Positions 36,393 to 45,479 are shown, counted from the stretch's first letter. The stretch: 64,000 nt of DNA from Oceanibaculum pacificum (GCF_001618175.1 NZ_LPXN01000116.1:1-64000); one strand, 5' to 3'. Notes: generated by a model not told the origin, from the sequence alone. Made by a program: numbers and translations.

Positions 36393-37358
36393 TCAAGCCA
36401 GCGAATGCTCGGGTGCAAAGGGAGCCCGATGATCAGTCAGGAACGTCCGCCGCAACTCCGGCAGCGCTTCGCGTGCTTCGGCCTCGCCCAGCCCGGCCAG
36501 TCGCTCAATCTGCCCGGTATTGTCCATGACGAACGTACCGATCGGGACCGTTGGGCTGTAACGCCAAACCTTACTGCCGTTGTGCGGATGCCCGGTGAGG
36601 ATCTTCGCGGTGCCAAGCGCGGCATGGGACTGGCCCTGAAACATAAGGCTGATCACGTTCCGCCCCAGTATTCCCATGCCGGCAACACCGGGGTCGCATC
36701 CGAATATCCACGCTTCGTCAGAACAGCCAAGGCTGAGCACACGCAACTCGTCACCAGGCCAGCCGAGTATTCCCACGGCCTCGACAGCAGCGAGGCCGAC
36801 CGGATTGTTAGCCCAAATGCCGCCATCGATCAGATGGCTGCCGGACGGCAGGCGATGAGCCGGAAAGAACACCGGCGCCGCAGCCGTCGCCAACGCCACA
36901 TCGACGACGCTGGCGCGATAGTCCATCTCCAGCCGGCGATGATGTGCGGTCTTGAATACGTAAACCGCCTGCTGGTCCCGGTGATATGCAGGGATGACGA
37001 GACGCGTCTCGCTCTCTCCGAGCTTCCGGTCACCGAATATCTGTGCCAGTTCACTGCGCAGCGCATCGGCATCGTACTTCGGTCGAAAAGGCCAACGAGC
37101 GAGACGCAGGCAGCGCTTCAGCAGCCCCTCAGGCTGCCCGAACACGCTCGGACCGTTCTCACGGTAGAACCGGAGTATCTCGGAAGCTGGAAGGCCCATG
37201 CCCAGACCGAGCGCGATGATGCCGCCGGTCGAGGTACCGGCTATAAGGTCGAAATGATCGACAATGCGCTCCCCGGTCGCCTGCTCAATGGTGGCAAGGA
37301 ACGCGGCAGGCAGGACACCCTTTATGCCGCCGCCGTCGATGGCAAGGACGCGCCTCAC
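36393..37358 (-). CDS. capV: CapV-like patatin phospholipase, CBASS effector
   Basis: A 321-aa patatin-like phospholipase. The oxyanion loop is GGGIKG near residue 10, the nucleophile is Ser43 in GTSTG, and the catalytic Asp178 is in DGG (HLIDGGIWANNP). CapV effectors are switched on by cyclic nucleotides and degrade the inner membrane, killing infected cells before phage release. The gene follows the CD-NTase by 46 bp on the same strand, a type I CBASS layout. No membrane or signal segment is seen. Confidence 0.92.
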   Translation of the reverse strand: MRRVLAIDGGGIKGVLPAAFLATIEQATGERIVDHFDLIAGTSTGGIIALGLGMGLPASEILRFYRENGPSVFGQPEGLLKRCLRLARWPFRPKYDADALRSELAQIFGDRKLGESETRLVIPAYHRDQQAVYVFKTAHHRRLEMDYRASVVDVALATAAAPVFFPAHRLPSGSHLIDGGIWANNPVGLAAVEAVGILGWPGDELRVLSLGCSDEAWIFGCDPGVAGMGILGRNVISLMFQGQSHAALGTAKILTGHPHNGSKVWRYSPTVPIGTFVMDNTGQIERLAGLGEAEAREALPELRRTFLTDHRAPFAPEHSLA

Positions 37359-37404
37359 GTTGCGCTTCCGATGTCGTGGCCGATTACTTCCATGCCTTCG
37401 CCGC

Positions 37405-38943
37405 CTACTGGATGTTCACGATGAACTGCCCGCTGCGTGCCGCCAGCAGCCCGTCCTTGACGACAAAGCACTCGATGCTGTGACTGCCCCTATAGAGTGT
37501 GCTCTCCCGCCGCGTCAGCTTGCCGGCGGTGATAACACCCTCGTCGAACCCGCCGCGCAAACCGTTGACCCGCTCCGCTTCCAGTCCGGTATTCACCACC
37601 TGCCAGTACACCTTGTATGGCCTGGGTACGTTTGTGTCGGCCTGGAATGTCAGAGAGGCATGTTTCGGCAGGGACCGGCCGTCGCTGCCAAAGTCCTCAG
37701 GACGAAAACCATTTCGTGCGACGGTGGCCCTCTCGATCTCCACATCGCCCTGCGTCGCCGGGTCCCATGGCGGACGCTGACGATGGGCCGGGTTCAGGAC
37801 GATGCGTGCCCTTGCTCCTGCACCGGCAAGTACGCGTGCTAGCGCGTTGTTGCCGCCAGCCGGGCGTTTCGCCCTCGCTGCTTCCACCAACCGCTTGCCC
37901 AGATGCGTTTCCAGACCGGAAAGCGCCTGGTCGCGCGTCACTCCGGCCGCCGCAGCGGCGAAGTCTGCGCGGGCTTCTTCCAGCCACTCGAAAAACGCCG
38001 CCTGTCGCTCCGGATGTTCCTGCCACTTGTCGGCAAAGTTCTCGGCTGGGTCGGTCGGGTTGGCGATCCAGGCTACCCCCTGCCGGTACTCAATATACTC
38101 TTCCATCCGATCGAGGATGCTGTAGAGCGCCTCCGCGATAGTCGGCTCCTGGTTATAGGCATGGGCCGCCAGCGTCGTGATGATGATCGAGATCGGTTTT
38201 TCATCCGACCGCTCGACATACATCATGTCCCGGTGCCGCTTCAGAATCTGGACAGCCGATTGCAGGGGCGTGCGGACCTTGTACTCGGGAATATCCTCGA
38301 CGCTGGCACGGGCCTCCATTGCCAGCTTGAGGCGGCGCGCCTCGAAGACCACCTTCATGCGCGACCGGAACCACTCCCAGTATCCCTTCGGGTTGCTGTG
38401 CGGCCAGTCATCCGAAACCAGACGGTAGTTCGGATGGTCGCGGTCGGTTATCGCGATGGCGGTATCCGACCATTCGGTCGATAGTCCACGCTGTTCCAGC
38501 AGCAGACGCTTTCGCGCACCGTCGGGGACAGCCGGCAGCGTGTCGAGATGGAACTGGGCGCTGTCCGCATAGGGAAGCGTCCAGCACCGTCGCCCCTCTT
38601 CGGGATCGTCCATCCCGTGCGCGGCGGCATACGCCTTCAGCTCTCGACCTAGTGCTGCTTTGAGCTGCGCCTGCGTCACCCGCGCCTTCGATGCCGACAG
38701 CTCACACACCAGATCGACATCGTAGTCTTCTGCATCCGATACGGGCCTGATCGCGGTACCAAGCCGAAACGACCCCTGTATATAGACCTGGGGATCGGCC
38801 TGACGCAGACTCGACGCCTCGCGATGCAGCCAGTCCCCGACCGACTTGTAGCTGCGCTCGGCAGCCTCGTATCGACTAGGGGGTATCTGAAGGGACTCCG
38901 CCAGATCTTCCAGCAGCTCTTCGATATGCTTCGGTACCCTCAT
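37405..38943 (-). CDS. CBASS cyclic-oligonucleotide synthase (CD-NTase)
   Basis: A 512-aa CD-NTase. The nucleotidyltransferase motif GSFRLGT is at 57-63, followed by the metal-binding acidic cluster DYDVDLV (Asp73/75/77), then the OAS-type helical domain (KAVQILKRH-like QSAVQILKRHRDMMY). The last 140 residues (VARNGFRPEDFGSDGRSLPK, ADTNVPRPYKVYWQVVNTG, YRGSHSIECFVVKDG) look like the AGS-C nucleotide-sensor domain. It makes a cyclic oligonucleotide on infection that activates CapV. No Cap2/Cap3 genes are present, so this is a short CBASS with an extra fused sensor. The product nucleotide cannot be read from sequence. Confidence 0.93.
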   Translation of the reverse strand: MRVPKHIEELLEDLAESLQIPPSRYEAAERSYKSVGDWLHREASSLRQADPQVYIQGSFRLGTAIRPVSDAEDYDVDLVCELSASKARVTQAQLKAALGRELKAYAAAHGMDDPEEGRRCWTLPYADSAQFHLDTLPAVPDGARKRLLLEQRGLSTEWSDTAIAITDRDHPNYRLVSDDWPHSNPKGYWEWFRSRMKVVFEARRLKLAMEARASVEDIPEYKVRTPLQSAVQILKRHRDMMYVERSDEKPISIIITTLAAHAYNQEPTIAEALYSILDRMEEYIEYRQGVAWIANPTDPAENFADKWQEHPERQAAFFEWLEEARADFAAAAAGVTRDQALSGLETHLGKRLVEAARAKRPAGGNNALARVLAGAGARARIVLNPAHRQRPPWDPATQGDVEIERATVARNGFRPEDFGSDGRSLPKHASLTFQADTNVPRPYKVYWQVVNTGLEAERVNGLRGGFDEGVITAGKLTRRESTLYRGSHSIECFVVKDGLLAARSGQFIVNIQ

Positions 38944-38960
38944 CGGCGGAGCCCTTTCCG

Positions 38961-39194
38961 TCAGCCCTTCGGGGGATACGGGTCGCGCCCGTGGCTGTCA
39001 CTGTCGGCAATACGGCCATCCTGATTGTGGATGCGGAATTCCGTCCCCTGGTTGCGGCTGATCTCACGACCGCGATCGATCGCCTCGCGCTTCGTCTCGT
39101 GATGGCTGCTTGCGCGGCTGGCGCCGCCGCGCTTCACGTCCCAGCCCCCATCGGGGTTCGGGACGACATGGTGGGTCTTAGGTCCTCGGCTCAT
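38961..39194 (-). CDS. DUF2188 protein, first gene of the CBASS operon
   Basis: A 77-aa basic protein with the DUF2188 pattern (THHVVPNPDGGWDVKRGGAS, ISRNQGTEFRIHNQDGRI). DUF2188 proteins are small, often occur on mobile elements, and have no agreed function. It lies 17 bp upstream of the CD-NTase start and is the first gene of the minus-strand operon. I chose ATG 39194, which gives the usual MSRGPKTHH start; ATG 39209 adds five residues. A role in CBASS control is possible but inferred only from position. Confidence 0.8.
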   Translation of the reverse strand: MSRGPKTHHVVPNPDGGWDVKRGGASRASSHHETKREAIDRGREISRNQGTEFRIHNQDGRIADSDSHGRDPYPPKG

Positions 39195-39244
39195 AGCCTT
39201 GCCTTTCATCGCTGAATGGTTGCTGCGCCCACAGGCGCATAGAA

Positions 39245-39316
39245 AGTTCGCTACTCTGAACTATATGGGGCATTGCTATCCGGAAGTCAAGGCTGTAAAA
39301 TAAGTCTACTCCGAAC
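39245..39316. promoter_or_regulatory. Candidate CapH operator repeats in the divergent spacer
   Basis: CTACTCTGAAC at 39251-39261 and CTACTCCGAAC at 39306-39316 are direct repeats (10 of 11 bases), 55 bp apart. The first also sits in a dyad AGTTC-N8-GAACT at 39245-39262. They lie between the divergent DUF2188/CD-NTase operon and the repressor gene, where a CapH-type repressor would bind. Binding is inferred. Confidence 0.5.
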
Positions 39317-39352
39317 AACGCGTTAATCATCTAGATGGAGGAGCCGTACCCC

Positions 39353-39676
39353 GTGCCGACGCCCCTGGGAGAGAGGATTCGCCGCCTGCGAACGCAGAAG
39401 GGCTATACCCTGGACCAGCTCGCCGAGCTGGCCGATTCCAGCAAGAGCTACATTTGGGAGCTGGAGAACAAGAACCCGCCGCGACCGTCGGCGGAAAAGC
39501 TGGCGAAGATCGCGGAACAGCTCGACACAACCATTGAGTATCTTCTCGAAGGCGATGAGAAGATCACCGAGGATGACGCCGCCGACGCCAGCTTCTACCG
39601 CCAGTATCGGAAGATGGATTCGGCCACAAAGGCCAAGATCCGGCAGATGGTCAAGCTGTGGGGCGACGAAAAATGA
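39353..39676 (+). CDS. capH: CapH-like XRE repressor
   Basis: A helix-turn-helix repressor of about 107 aa (LGERIRRLRTQKGYTLDQLA, DSSKSYIWELENKN) with an acidic linker and a C-terminal helix (DAADASFYRQYRKMDSATKA). I prefer GTG 39353 because GGAGGAG ends 9 nt upstream; ATG 39335 is possible but has no ribosome site. It is divergent from a CBASS operon and overlaps an ImmA/IrrE-like protease gene. That pair is known as CapH/CapP: CapP cleaves CapH when stimulated by single-stranded DNA, which derepresses CBASS. Confidence 0.82.
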   Translation: MPTPLGERIRRLRTQKGYTLDQLAELADSSKSYIWELENKNPPRPSAEKLAKIAEQLDTTIEYLLEGDEKITEDDAADASFYRQYRKMDSATKAKIRQMVKLWGDEK

Positions 39677-40596
39677 CCGAACGGCTGTCGCCGCAGCGCT
39701 GGGCAAACACACTCACCACCCTGCTCAACAGCGCCTTTGGCGATGGCCCCGATCGCTTCCCCGTCAACGTCGGGCAACTCGCCAAGGACTACTCCCACCA
39801 GCGCTTTCCCGACGACCCCGTAACCCTGGTGCAGGGCGATGCCCTGTCCAACTTCGACGGCGCCCTCTATCGCGCCCCCGCCCACAAGAAGGGCTGGGGC
39901 ATCATCTACAACAATGCCGTCCGCTCACCTGGCCGCATCAACTTCACCCTGGCCCACGAGTTCGGCCACTACCTCCTTCACCGGCAGGATCACCCTGACG
40001 GTATCGAATGCAGCCAGCAGGACATGCTTCGGTGGGACAGCGACTACGCCCGGATGGAGCAGCAGGCCAACGAGTTCGCCGCGACCCTTCTAATGCCCCT
40101 CGACGACTTTCGCCGGCAGTTGGAGCCTCGGGCCAAGCCAAGCCTCGACGATATCGGCAGCTGTGCCGATCGCTACCGCGTGTCGCTCATCGCCGCCACG
40201 TTGCGCTGGCTCCAGTACACGGAGCGGCGTTCGGTCCTCGTTCTGTCGCGGGAAGGCTTCATCCTGTGGGCCCGGTCAAGTCCGCGTGCCCTCAAGACTG
40301 GCGTCTTCTTCCGCACCGCGAACCGGCCGCCGGTGCCTGTTCCCGCTACTTCGCTACCCATGCAGCCCGACTATCTGGATAGCAGCAAGGGCACCGTCGA
40401 GCACGACGCCGGAGTCTGGTTTGCCGAGCCCTGCCAGGAGATCGCCCTGCTGTCCGACCACTACGACTTCGCCATCTCGCTCATCCATCTTGACGACGCC
40501 GCGCCACGCTATTCGTCGCCGGAAGCCCCGGAGGATGAAGAGAACACCTACGATCGCATGATTAACCGCACTCCAGGGTCATCCTGGTTCGGCTGA
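39673..40596 (+). CDS. capP: CapP-like ImmA/IrrE metalloprotease
   Basis: A 307-aa protein with the zinc-protease motif HEFGH (INFTLAHEFGHYLLHRQD) and a downstream helix with conserved EQQANEFAATLLMP supplying the third ligand. The C-terminal half (about 170-307) is an extra domain that may sense a signal. It overlaps the repressor gene at AAATGA. In CapH/CapP systems this protease is activated by single-stranded DNA and cuts the repressor. It is convergent with the next gene. Confidence 0.88.
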   Translation: MTERLSPQRWANTLTTLLNSAFGDGPDRFPVNVGQLAKDYSHQRFPDDPVTLVQGDALSNFDGALYRAPAHKKGWGIIYNNAVRSPGRINFTLAHEFGHYLLHRQDHPDGIECSQQDMLRWDSDYARMEQQANEFAATLLMPLDDFRRQLEPRAKPSLDDIGSCADRYRVSLIAATLRWLQYTERRSVLVLSREGFILWARSSPRALKTGVFFRTANRPPVPVPATSLPMQPDYLDSSKGTVEHDAGVWFAEPCQEIALLSDHYDFAISLIHLDDAAPRYSSPEAPEDEENTYDRMINRTPGSSWFG

Positions 40597-40788
40597 CGTC
40601 AAGCCTGCGGTGCGTACCGCCGCCGCTCGGGTGTCAGCCTTCGTCTGCGATGCGGCGGCGCTCCCGACCGAGACCTTTGGGGAAGGGACCAACTGGTGTC
40701 TGCTTCGGGTGAGTTTGCCGCTCGCAGCGTGACAAAGGGGCTGACTCCGCACCTTCCTCGGTGATCGAAATAGCACCGCGCTGAACAC

Positions 40789-41400
40789 CTATTTGCTGCC
40801 CTGTATCGCTTCGTCAGCGATTGCTTCTTGGGAGCGCTTCTGAAGGGCAGGGTCGGCGAGGATCAGGCGCCCTACAGGATGTGGCCTCGTCGCACTGACG
40901 GGCGTCGGCTGAAATTCCAGATACGGTTCGGCTCGCGCGTAGAACACTCCTGTGTCACCCCATAGCCATTCGCGCTGGCCACGTTCATCGGGCTCCCCGT
41001 ACCTTGCGATGATCTCTTTGCCAAGATCGACATCATTGTCGGTCTCGAAAACGTTGGCCGCAACTTGATACAGGCGTGGACCATCCGGCGTCGGCGTGAA
41101 GAACGCCTCGACCCGAGCATCACCTCGAACAAGCCTGATCTTGTTCACGCCGGTGTAGGTATTGCCGTTAATCCGCTGGCCACGCCGTTGCGCGACCGCC
41201 TGCTTGAAGGACGGAGCAGGGTCGCGCCTGACAATGTCGAAACCATTTTCCTCGCCAGCGGCTTCGGCCTCCGAAGCACTCATTCCGAGCCTGAGCCCCA
41301 TTACTTCGAAACTACTGGGATCGGCAGCCCAGGCACGCGGCATCGTTGTCGTGACTGCGATTGCGAGGGTAAGACCGAGAAGGGCGGAATGCTTCCTCAT
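40789..41400 (-). CDS. Exported hypothetical protein
   Basis: A 203-aa protein with a clear signal peptide (hydrophobic LLGLTLAIAVTTTM, cleavage near AWA-ADP). The mature part (FEVMGLRLGMSASEAEAAGE, NKIRLVRGDARVEAFFTPTP, EIIARYGEPDE) resembles exported proteins with small-domain repeats of the kind seen near SmpA-type or bacterial Ig-like folds, but I cannot assign a family. It stands alone between the CBASS/CapHP block and traG and has no evident conjugation role. Confidence 0.7.
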   Translation of the reverse strand: MRKHSALLGLTLAIAVTTTMPRAWAADPSSFEVMGLRLGMSASEAEAAGEENGFDIVRRDPAPSFKQAVAQRRGQRINGNTYTGVNKIRLVRGDARVEAFFTPTPDGPRLYQVAANVFETDNDVDLGKEIIARYGEPDERGQREWLWGDTGVFYARAEPYLEFQPTPVSATRPHPVGRLILADPALQKRSQEAIADEAIQGSK

Positions 41401-41680
41401 TGCCAGCTCCGTCGATGTAATCCTGTCTCCCGAGCCCCCTTCGGCGGCGGTCGCCCACCATCCCCCATTATGACCTTTGTCGGTGTGATGACTTTACCCC
41501 GTCGTGGACTCCAGTTCCACGCTCCGCTCAGCGATCTACGCTCTCATAGCCTCTACTTGGCAAGCGCAGAAGAGGGCGTAGACCAGCGTAAATAAAGGCG
41601 ATTTCCGATTCCGTCGTCCTGATGAATCCCTTGGGGCGTGACGCGACGCGCATGTCGCATCGACGTGTGGACCCAAGGGC

Positions 41681-43729
41681 ATGACACCGACCAAGCTCCT
41701 CATCGGCCAGGCTCTCATCGTCTTCGCCATCGTCATCGGCGGGGTGTGGGCGACGACGCAGTGGACCGCGGCGATGCTGGGCTACCAGCCGCGGCTCGGT
41801 GCTCCCTGGTTCGAGCTCCTGCAGTGGCCGGTCTACTACCCCTGGCGCCTGTTCGAGTGGTGGTACGCCTACGAGCCCTACGCGCCGGACCTGTTCCGGC
41901 GCGCCGGAATGCTGGCCGGCGCCAGCGGTCTGCTCGGCACCGTGGTCGCCGTCGTCGGCTCCCTGTGGCGGGCGCGGCAAGGCCGGTTCGTTACCACCTA
42001 CGGCTCCTCACGCTGGGCGACCCGCAGGGAGGCGGAGCGGGCCGGACTGTTCGAGCCGCGCGGCGTGTTCCTCGGCCGGTTGGGGCGCGATTATCTGCGC
42101 CACGACGGGCCGGAGCACGTCATGGCCTTCGCGCCGACGCGCTCGGGCAAAGGCGTGGGGCTCGTGATCCCGACGCTGCTGTCCTGGACCGGCTCGGCCG
42201 TTATCCACGACATCAAGGGCGAGAACTGGCAGCTCACGGCCGGCTGGCGGTCGCGGTTCTCGCACTGCCTGCTGTTCAACCCGACCGACCCGCGCTCGGC
42301 CCGCTACAACCCGCTTCTCGAGGTCCGCAAGGGGCCGCACGAGGTCCGCGACGTCCAGAACATCGCCGACATCCTGGTCGACCCGGAGGGCATGCTGGAA
42401 CGCCGGAACCACTGGGAGAAGACCAGCCACACCCTGCTGGTCGGCGCCATCCTGCATGTCCTCTATGCCGAGGAGGAGAAGACGCTGGCCCGCGTCGCGA
42501 GCTTCCTCTCCGACCCGCGCCGGTCGTTCGAGCACACGCTCCGGGCCATGATGGCGACCAACCACCTCGGCACGCCGCGGGACCCGGTGGTACATCCGGT
42601 GGTCGCCCAGGCGGCGCGCGAGGCGCTCAACAAGTCGGAGAACGAGCGCTCCGGCGTGCTGTCGACCGCTATGAGCTTCCTCGGGCTTTACCGGGACCCG
42701 ACCGTGGCGGCCACCACCGCCGCCTGCGACTGGCGCATCGCCGATTTGGTCGACGCCGAGCGGCCTGTCTCGCTCTACCTCGTCATCCCGCCGTCCGACA
42801 TCTCGCGGACCAAGCCGCTTGTGCGCCTGGTCCTGAACCAGATCGGCCGGCGGTTGACCGAGCGCCTGGAAGGCAGCCCGGACAAGGGGCGCCGCCATCA
42901 GCTCCTGATGATGCTGGACGAGTTTCCGGCGCTGGGCCGCCTCGACTTCTTCGAGACGGCGCTCGCCTTCATGGCGGGTTACGGCATCCGCGCCTACCTG
43001 ATCGCGCAGTCCCTGAACCAGATCTCCAAGGCCTATGGCGAGAACAACGCGATCCTCGACAACTGCCATGTCCGGATTGCCTTCTCGTCCAACGACGAGC
43101 GGACGGCGAAGCGCATCTCCGACGCGCTCGGCACCGCGACCGAGCTGCGCGCCCAGCGCAACTACGCCGGCCATCGCCTCGCGCCCTGGCTCAGCCACGT
43201 CATGGTGTCGCGCCAGGAGACGGCGCGGCCGCTGCTGACGCCGGGCGAGGTGATGCAGCTCCCGGCCTCCGATGAGCTGGTGCTCGTCTCGGGCCTGCCG
43301 CCGCTCCGCGCCAAGAAGCTCCGCTACTACGAGGACCGCAACTTCACCGCGCGGATTGCGGACGCGCCCGCACTGTCGGACGACGGCTACCGCGACCGCC
43401 CGGTACCCCGACGAGACGACTGGACGGGCCAGGTCCGCGGTACCGACGCACGTCTCGCTGCCGCGGCGGACCGCGAGCTCGGCCTCGCCGACGCGGACGA
43501 CGAGGGCGGCCTGCAGCACCAGCGCCATCCCGGCATGCCCGAGCCCGAGGTGTCGAAGCCCGTCGAGCCCGCGCGGCAGAGCGACCTCGATCTTCTGGAC
43601 GACGAGGCCGACGCGCCCGCCCAGACCAAGACCATGGACCGTGCCCGGCGGCTCTCGGCGGTTGCCCGCGCCTACGGCATCGACGGCGATCCGGGCCGGC
43701 GCGACGACGACCTGCTGCCGGGATTCTAA
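41681..43729 (+). CDS. traG: TraG/VirD4 type IV coupling protein
   Basis: A 682-aa coupling protein. Two N-terminal membrane helices (about 5-27 and 73-95) precede the cytoplasmic ATPase with Walker A APTRSGKG at 151-158 and Walker B in LLMMLDEFPALG. VirD4 signatures such as SYGSSRWA-like TYGSSRWATRREAE and FSSNDERTAKRISDALGTAT are present. It hands the relaxase-DNA complex to the secretion channel. AAGGG precedes ATG 41681. It heads the long transfer operon that continues through trbI. Confidence 0.95.
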   Translation: MTPTKLLIGQALIVFAIVIGGVWATTQWTAAMLGYQPRLGAPWFELLQWPVYYPWRLFEWWYAYEPYAPDLFRRAGMLAGASGLLGTVVAVVGSLWRARQGRFVTTYGSSRWATRREAERAGLFEPRGVFLGRLGRDYLRHDGPEHVMAFAPTRSGKGVGLVIPTLLSWTGSAVIHDIKGENWQLTAGWRSRFSHCLLFNPTDPRSARYNPLLEVRKGPHEVRDVQNIADILVDPEGMLERRNHWEKTSHTLLVGAILHVLYAEEEKTLARVASFLSDPRRSFEHTLRAMMATNHLGTPRDPVVHPVVAQAAREALNKSENERSGVLSTAMSFLGLYRDPTVAATTAACDWRIADLVDAERPVSLYLVIPPSDISRTKPLVRLVLNQIGRRLTERLEGSPDKGRRHQLLMMLDEFPALGRLDFFETALAFMAGYGIRAYLIAQSLNQISKAYGENNAILDNCHVRIAFSSNDERTAKRISDALGTATELRAQRNYAGHRLAPWLSHVMVSRQETARPLLTPGEVMQLPASDELVLVSGLPPLRAKKLRYYEDRNFTARIADAPALSDDGYRDRPVPRRDDWTGQVRGTDARLAAAADRELGLADADDEGGLQHQRHPGMPEPEVSKPVEPARQSDLDLLDDEADAPAQTKTMDRARRLSAVARAYGIDGDPGRRDDDLLPGF

Positions 43730-43738
43730 GGGGATGCC

Positions 43739-44158
43739 ATGAAGCCGCGCCATCACCTCTATCTCGACGATGAGCTGACGGAGCAGCTCGAAGCGCTCGC
43801 AGCCAAGCCCGGCTCGTCCAAGTCGGCGATCGTCTCGGACGCGTTGCGCAGCTTCCTCGCGCGGCGCGGCGCCAACGAGCTCGACGACCGCCTCAGGGTC
43901 CGGCTCGACCGGGTCAGCCGGCAGCTCAACCGCATCGAGCGCGACCAGCAAATCCTGCTGGAGAGCCTGGCCCTCTTCGTCCGCTACTACCTCACCGTGA
44001 CCGCGCCGCTCCCGGAGGCGGATCAGGAGGCGGCCCGCGCGCTCGGCCAGGAGCGCTTCCAGGCCTTCATCGAGCAGGTCGGCCGCCGCATCGCTGGCGG
44101 CCGGACGCTGGCGGGCGAGGTGCTTGCGCAGACGTCCCAAGAGGAGGCCGAGCCATGA
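43739..44158 (+). CDS. CopG-family ribbon-helix-helix protein
   Basis: A 139-aa protein with an N-terminal ribbon-helix-helix DNA-binding domain (HHLYLDDELTEQLEALAAKP, SSKSAIVSDALRSFL) followed by helices (RVRLDRVSRQLNRIERDQQI). Genes of this kind sit between traG and trbB in many rhizobial and sphingomonad-type elements and may control the trb operon. It is 9 bp after traG and overlaps trbB by 4 nt. Confidence 0.88.
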   Translation: MKPRHHLYLDDELTEQLEALAAKPGSSKSAIVSDALRSFLARRGANELDDRLRVRLDRVSRQLNRIERDQQILLESLALFVRYYLTVTAPLPEADQEAARALGQERFQAFIEQVGRRIAGGRTLAGEVLAQTSQEEAEP

Positions 44159-45135
44159 GCGGCACCGACGGACACGCGGAAAGCCGCCAGCGCCGCCGCA
44201 CCATGCTGCGCACGGCGATGGGGTCGGCGATCGGCGCGGCGCTCGCCGATCCCGCGGTCATCGAGGTGATGGTCAACCCGGACGGCAGCCTGCGCCTCGA
44301 CCGGCTGGGCGAGGGCAGGGTGGATACTGGCGAGCGCCTGAAGGCAGCCGAGGTCGAGCGGATCATCCGCCTGGTGGCGAGCCACCTGAGGGTCGAGGCG
44401 CATGCCGGCAACCCGGTCGTGAGTGCCGAGCTACCGGAGACCGGCGAGCGCTTCGAGGGGCTGCTGCCGCCGGTCTCGACCGCGCCCTGCTTCGCGATCC
44501 GCAAACCGGCGGCGAAGGTCTATACGCTCGAGGACTACGTCGCGGACCGGATCATGATGCCGTTGCAGGCGGACGCTCTGCGCAGGGCCGTCCGCGCGCG
44601 GCGCAACACCCTCATCGCCGGCGGCACCAGCTCGGGCAAGACGACCCTCGCCAACGCTCTGCTCGCTGAGGTCGCCCAAGCCGACGAGCGGGTGATCCTG
44701 ATCGAGGATACGCGCGAGCTGCAATGCGCGGCGCCCGATTGCGTGGCGCTCCGCACCAAGCCCGGCGTCGTGGGCCTCGCCGACCTGGTGCGCTCGACCA
44801 TGCGGCTTCGGCCCGACCGCATCATCGTCGGCGAGGTCCGCGGGCCGGAAGCCCTCGACATGTTGAAGGCCTGGAACACCGGTCATCCCGGCGGCATCGC
44901 CACGGTCCACGCCAACGCGGCCCAATCGGCGCTCTACCGATTGGAGCAGCTCATCGAGGAGGCCGTGGTCACGGTGCCCCGCCGGCTCGTCGCCCAGGCC
45001 ATCGACCTCGTCGTCTTCATCCGCGGCCGGGGCGAGGGGCGCCGCGTCGAGACCATCGCCGAGGTCGAGGGCCTCGACGCGCACGGCGACTACCGCGTCG
45101 TCGAGCTCTCGCCGGCTCGCCTCCACGCCCTGTGA
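44155..45135 (+). CDS. trbB: TrbB type IV secretion ATPase (VirB11 family)
   Basis: A 326-aa VirB11-type ATPase. Walker A is GGTSSGKT at 156-163 and an Asp box follows (VILIEDTRELQC). The His box region IVGEVRGPEALDMLKAWNTG and HPGGIATVHAN is intact. VirB11 hexamers sit at the base of the channel and switch between pilus assembly and DNA export. It begins within the CopG-like gene (ATGA overlap) and ends 17 bp before trbC. Confidence 0.95.
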   Translation: MSGTDGHAESRQRRRTMLRTAMGSAIGAALADPAVIEVMVNPDGSLRLDRLGEGRVDTGERLKAAEVERIIRLVASHLRVEAHAGNPVVSAELPETGERFEGLLPPVSTAPCFAIRKPAAKVYTLEDYVADRIMMPLQADALRRAVRARRNTLIAGGTSSGKTTLANALLAEVAQADERVILIEDTRELQCAAPDCVALRTKPGVVGLADLVRSTMRLRPDRIIVGEVRGPEALDMLKAWNTGHPGGIATVHANAAQSALYRLEQLIEEAVVTVPRRLVAQAIDLVVFIRGRGEGRRVETIAEVEGLDAHGDYRVVELSPARLHAL

Positions 45136-45152
45136 ACGTAAGGAGCAGGCTC

Positions 45153-45479
45153 ATGCGTCAACCCTGCCATCGACACATTGTACTCCCGACACTGGCCGCA
45201 CTCGTTGTCCTCGGCATCACCACGCCGGCGCTCGCCGCCGGATCGGGCATGCCGTGGGAGGCGCCGCTGGAATCGATCCTGCAATCGATCGAGGGGCCGG
45301 TGGCGCGCATCATCGCCGTGATCATCATCATTATCACCGGCCTGTCGCTCGCCTTCGGCGACACCTCGGGCGGCTTCCGGCGGCTGCTGCAGATCGTCTT
45401 CGGCCTCTCGATCGCCTTCGCGGCGACAAGCTTCTTCCTGACCTTCTTCTCCTTCGGCGGCGGGGCGCTGGTCACATGA
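45153..45479 (+). CDS. trbC: TrbC pilin (VirB2 family)
   Basis: A 108-aa prepilin with a signal peptide (about 1-29, ending TPALAA), then two hydrophobic helices (IIAVIIIIITGLSLAFG and IVFGLSIAFAATSFFLTFF) separated by a short polar loop. This is the VirB2/TrbC pattern; the mature peptide is probably cyclised, with TraF as the processing enzyme. AAGGAGC precedes ATG 45153. It overlaps trbD by 4 nt. Confidence 0.92.
   Translation: MRQPCHRHIVLPTLAALVVLGITTPALAAGSGMPWEAPLESILQSIEGPVARIIAVIIIIITGLSLAFGDTSGGFRRLLQIVFGLSIAFAATSFFLTFFSFGGGALVT

Noticed and set aside
41528-41980. 150-codon minus-strand frame upstream of traG
   Set aside because: It overlaps the traG start, is Pro/Gly/Arg-rich and matches no family; the spacer 41401-41680 otherwise shows no gene.
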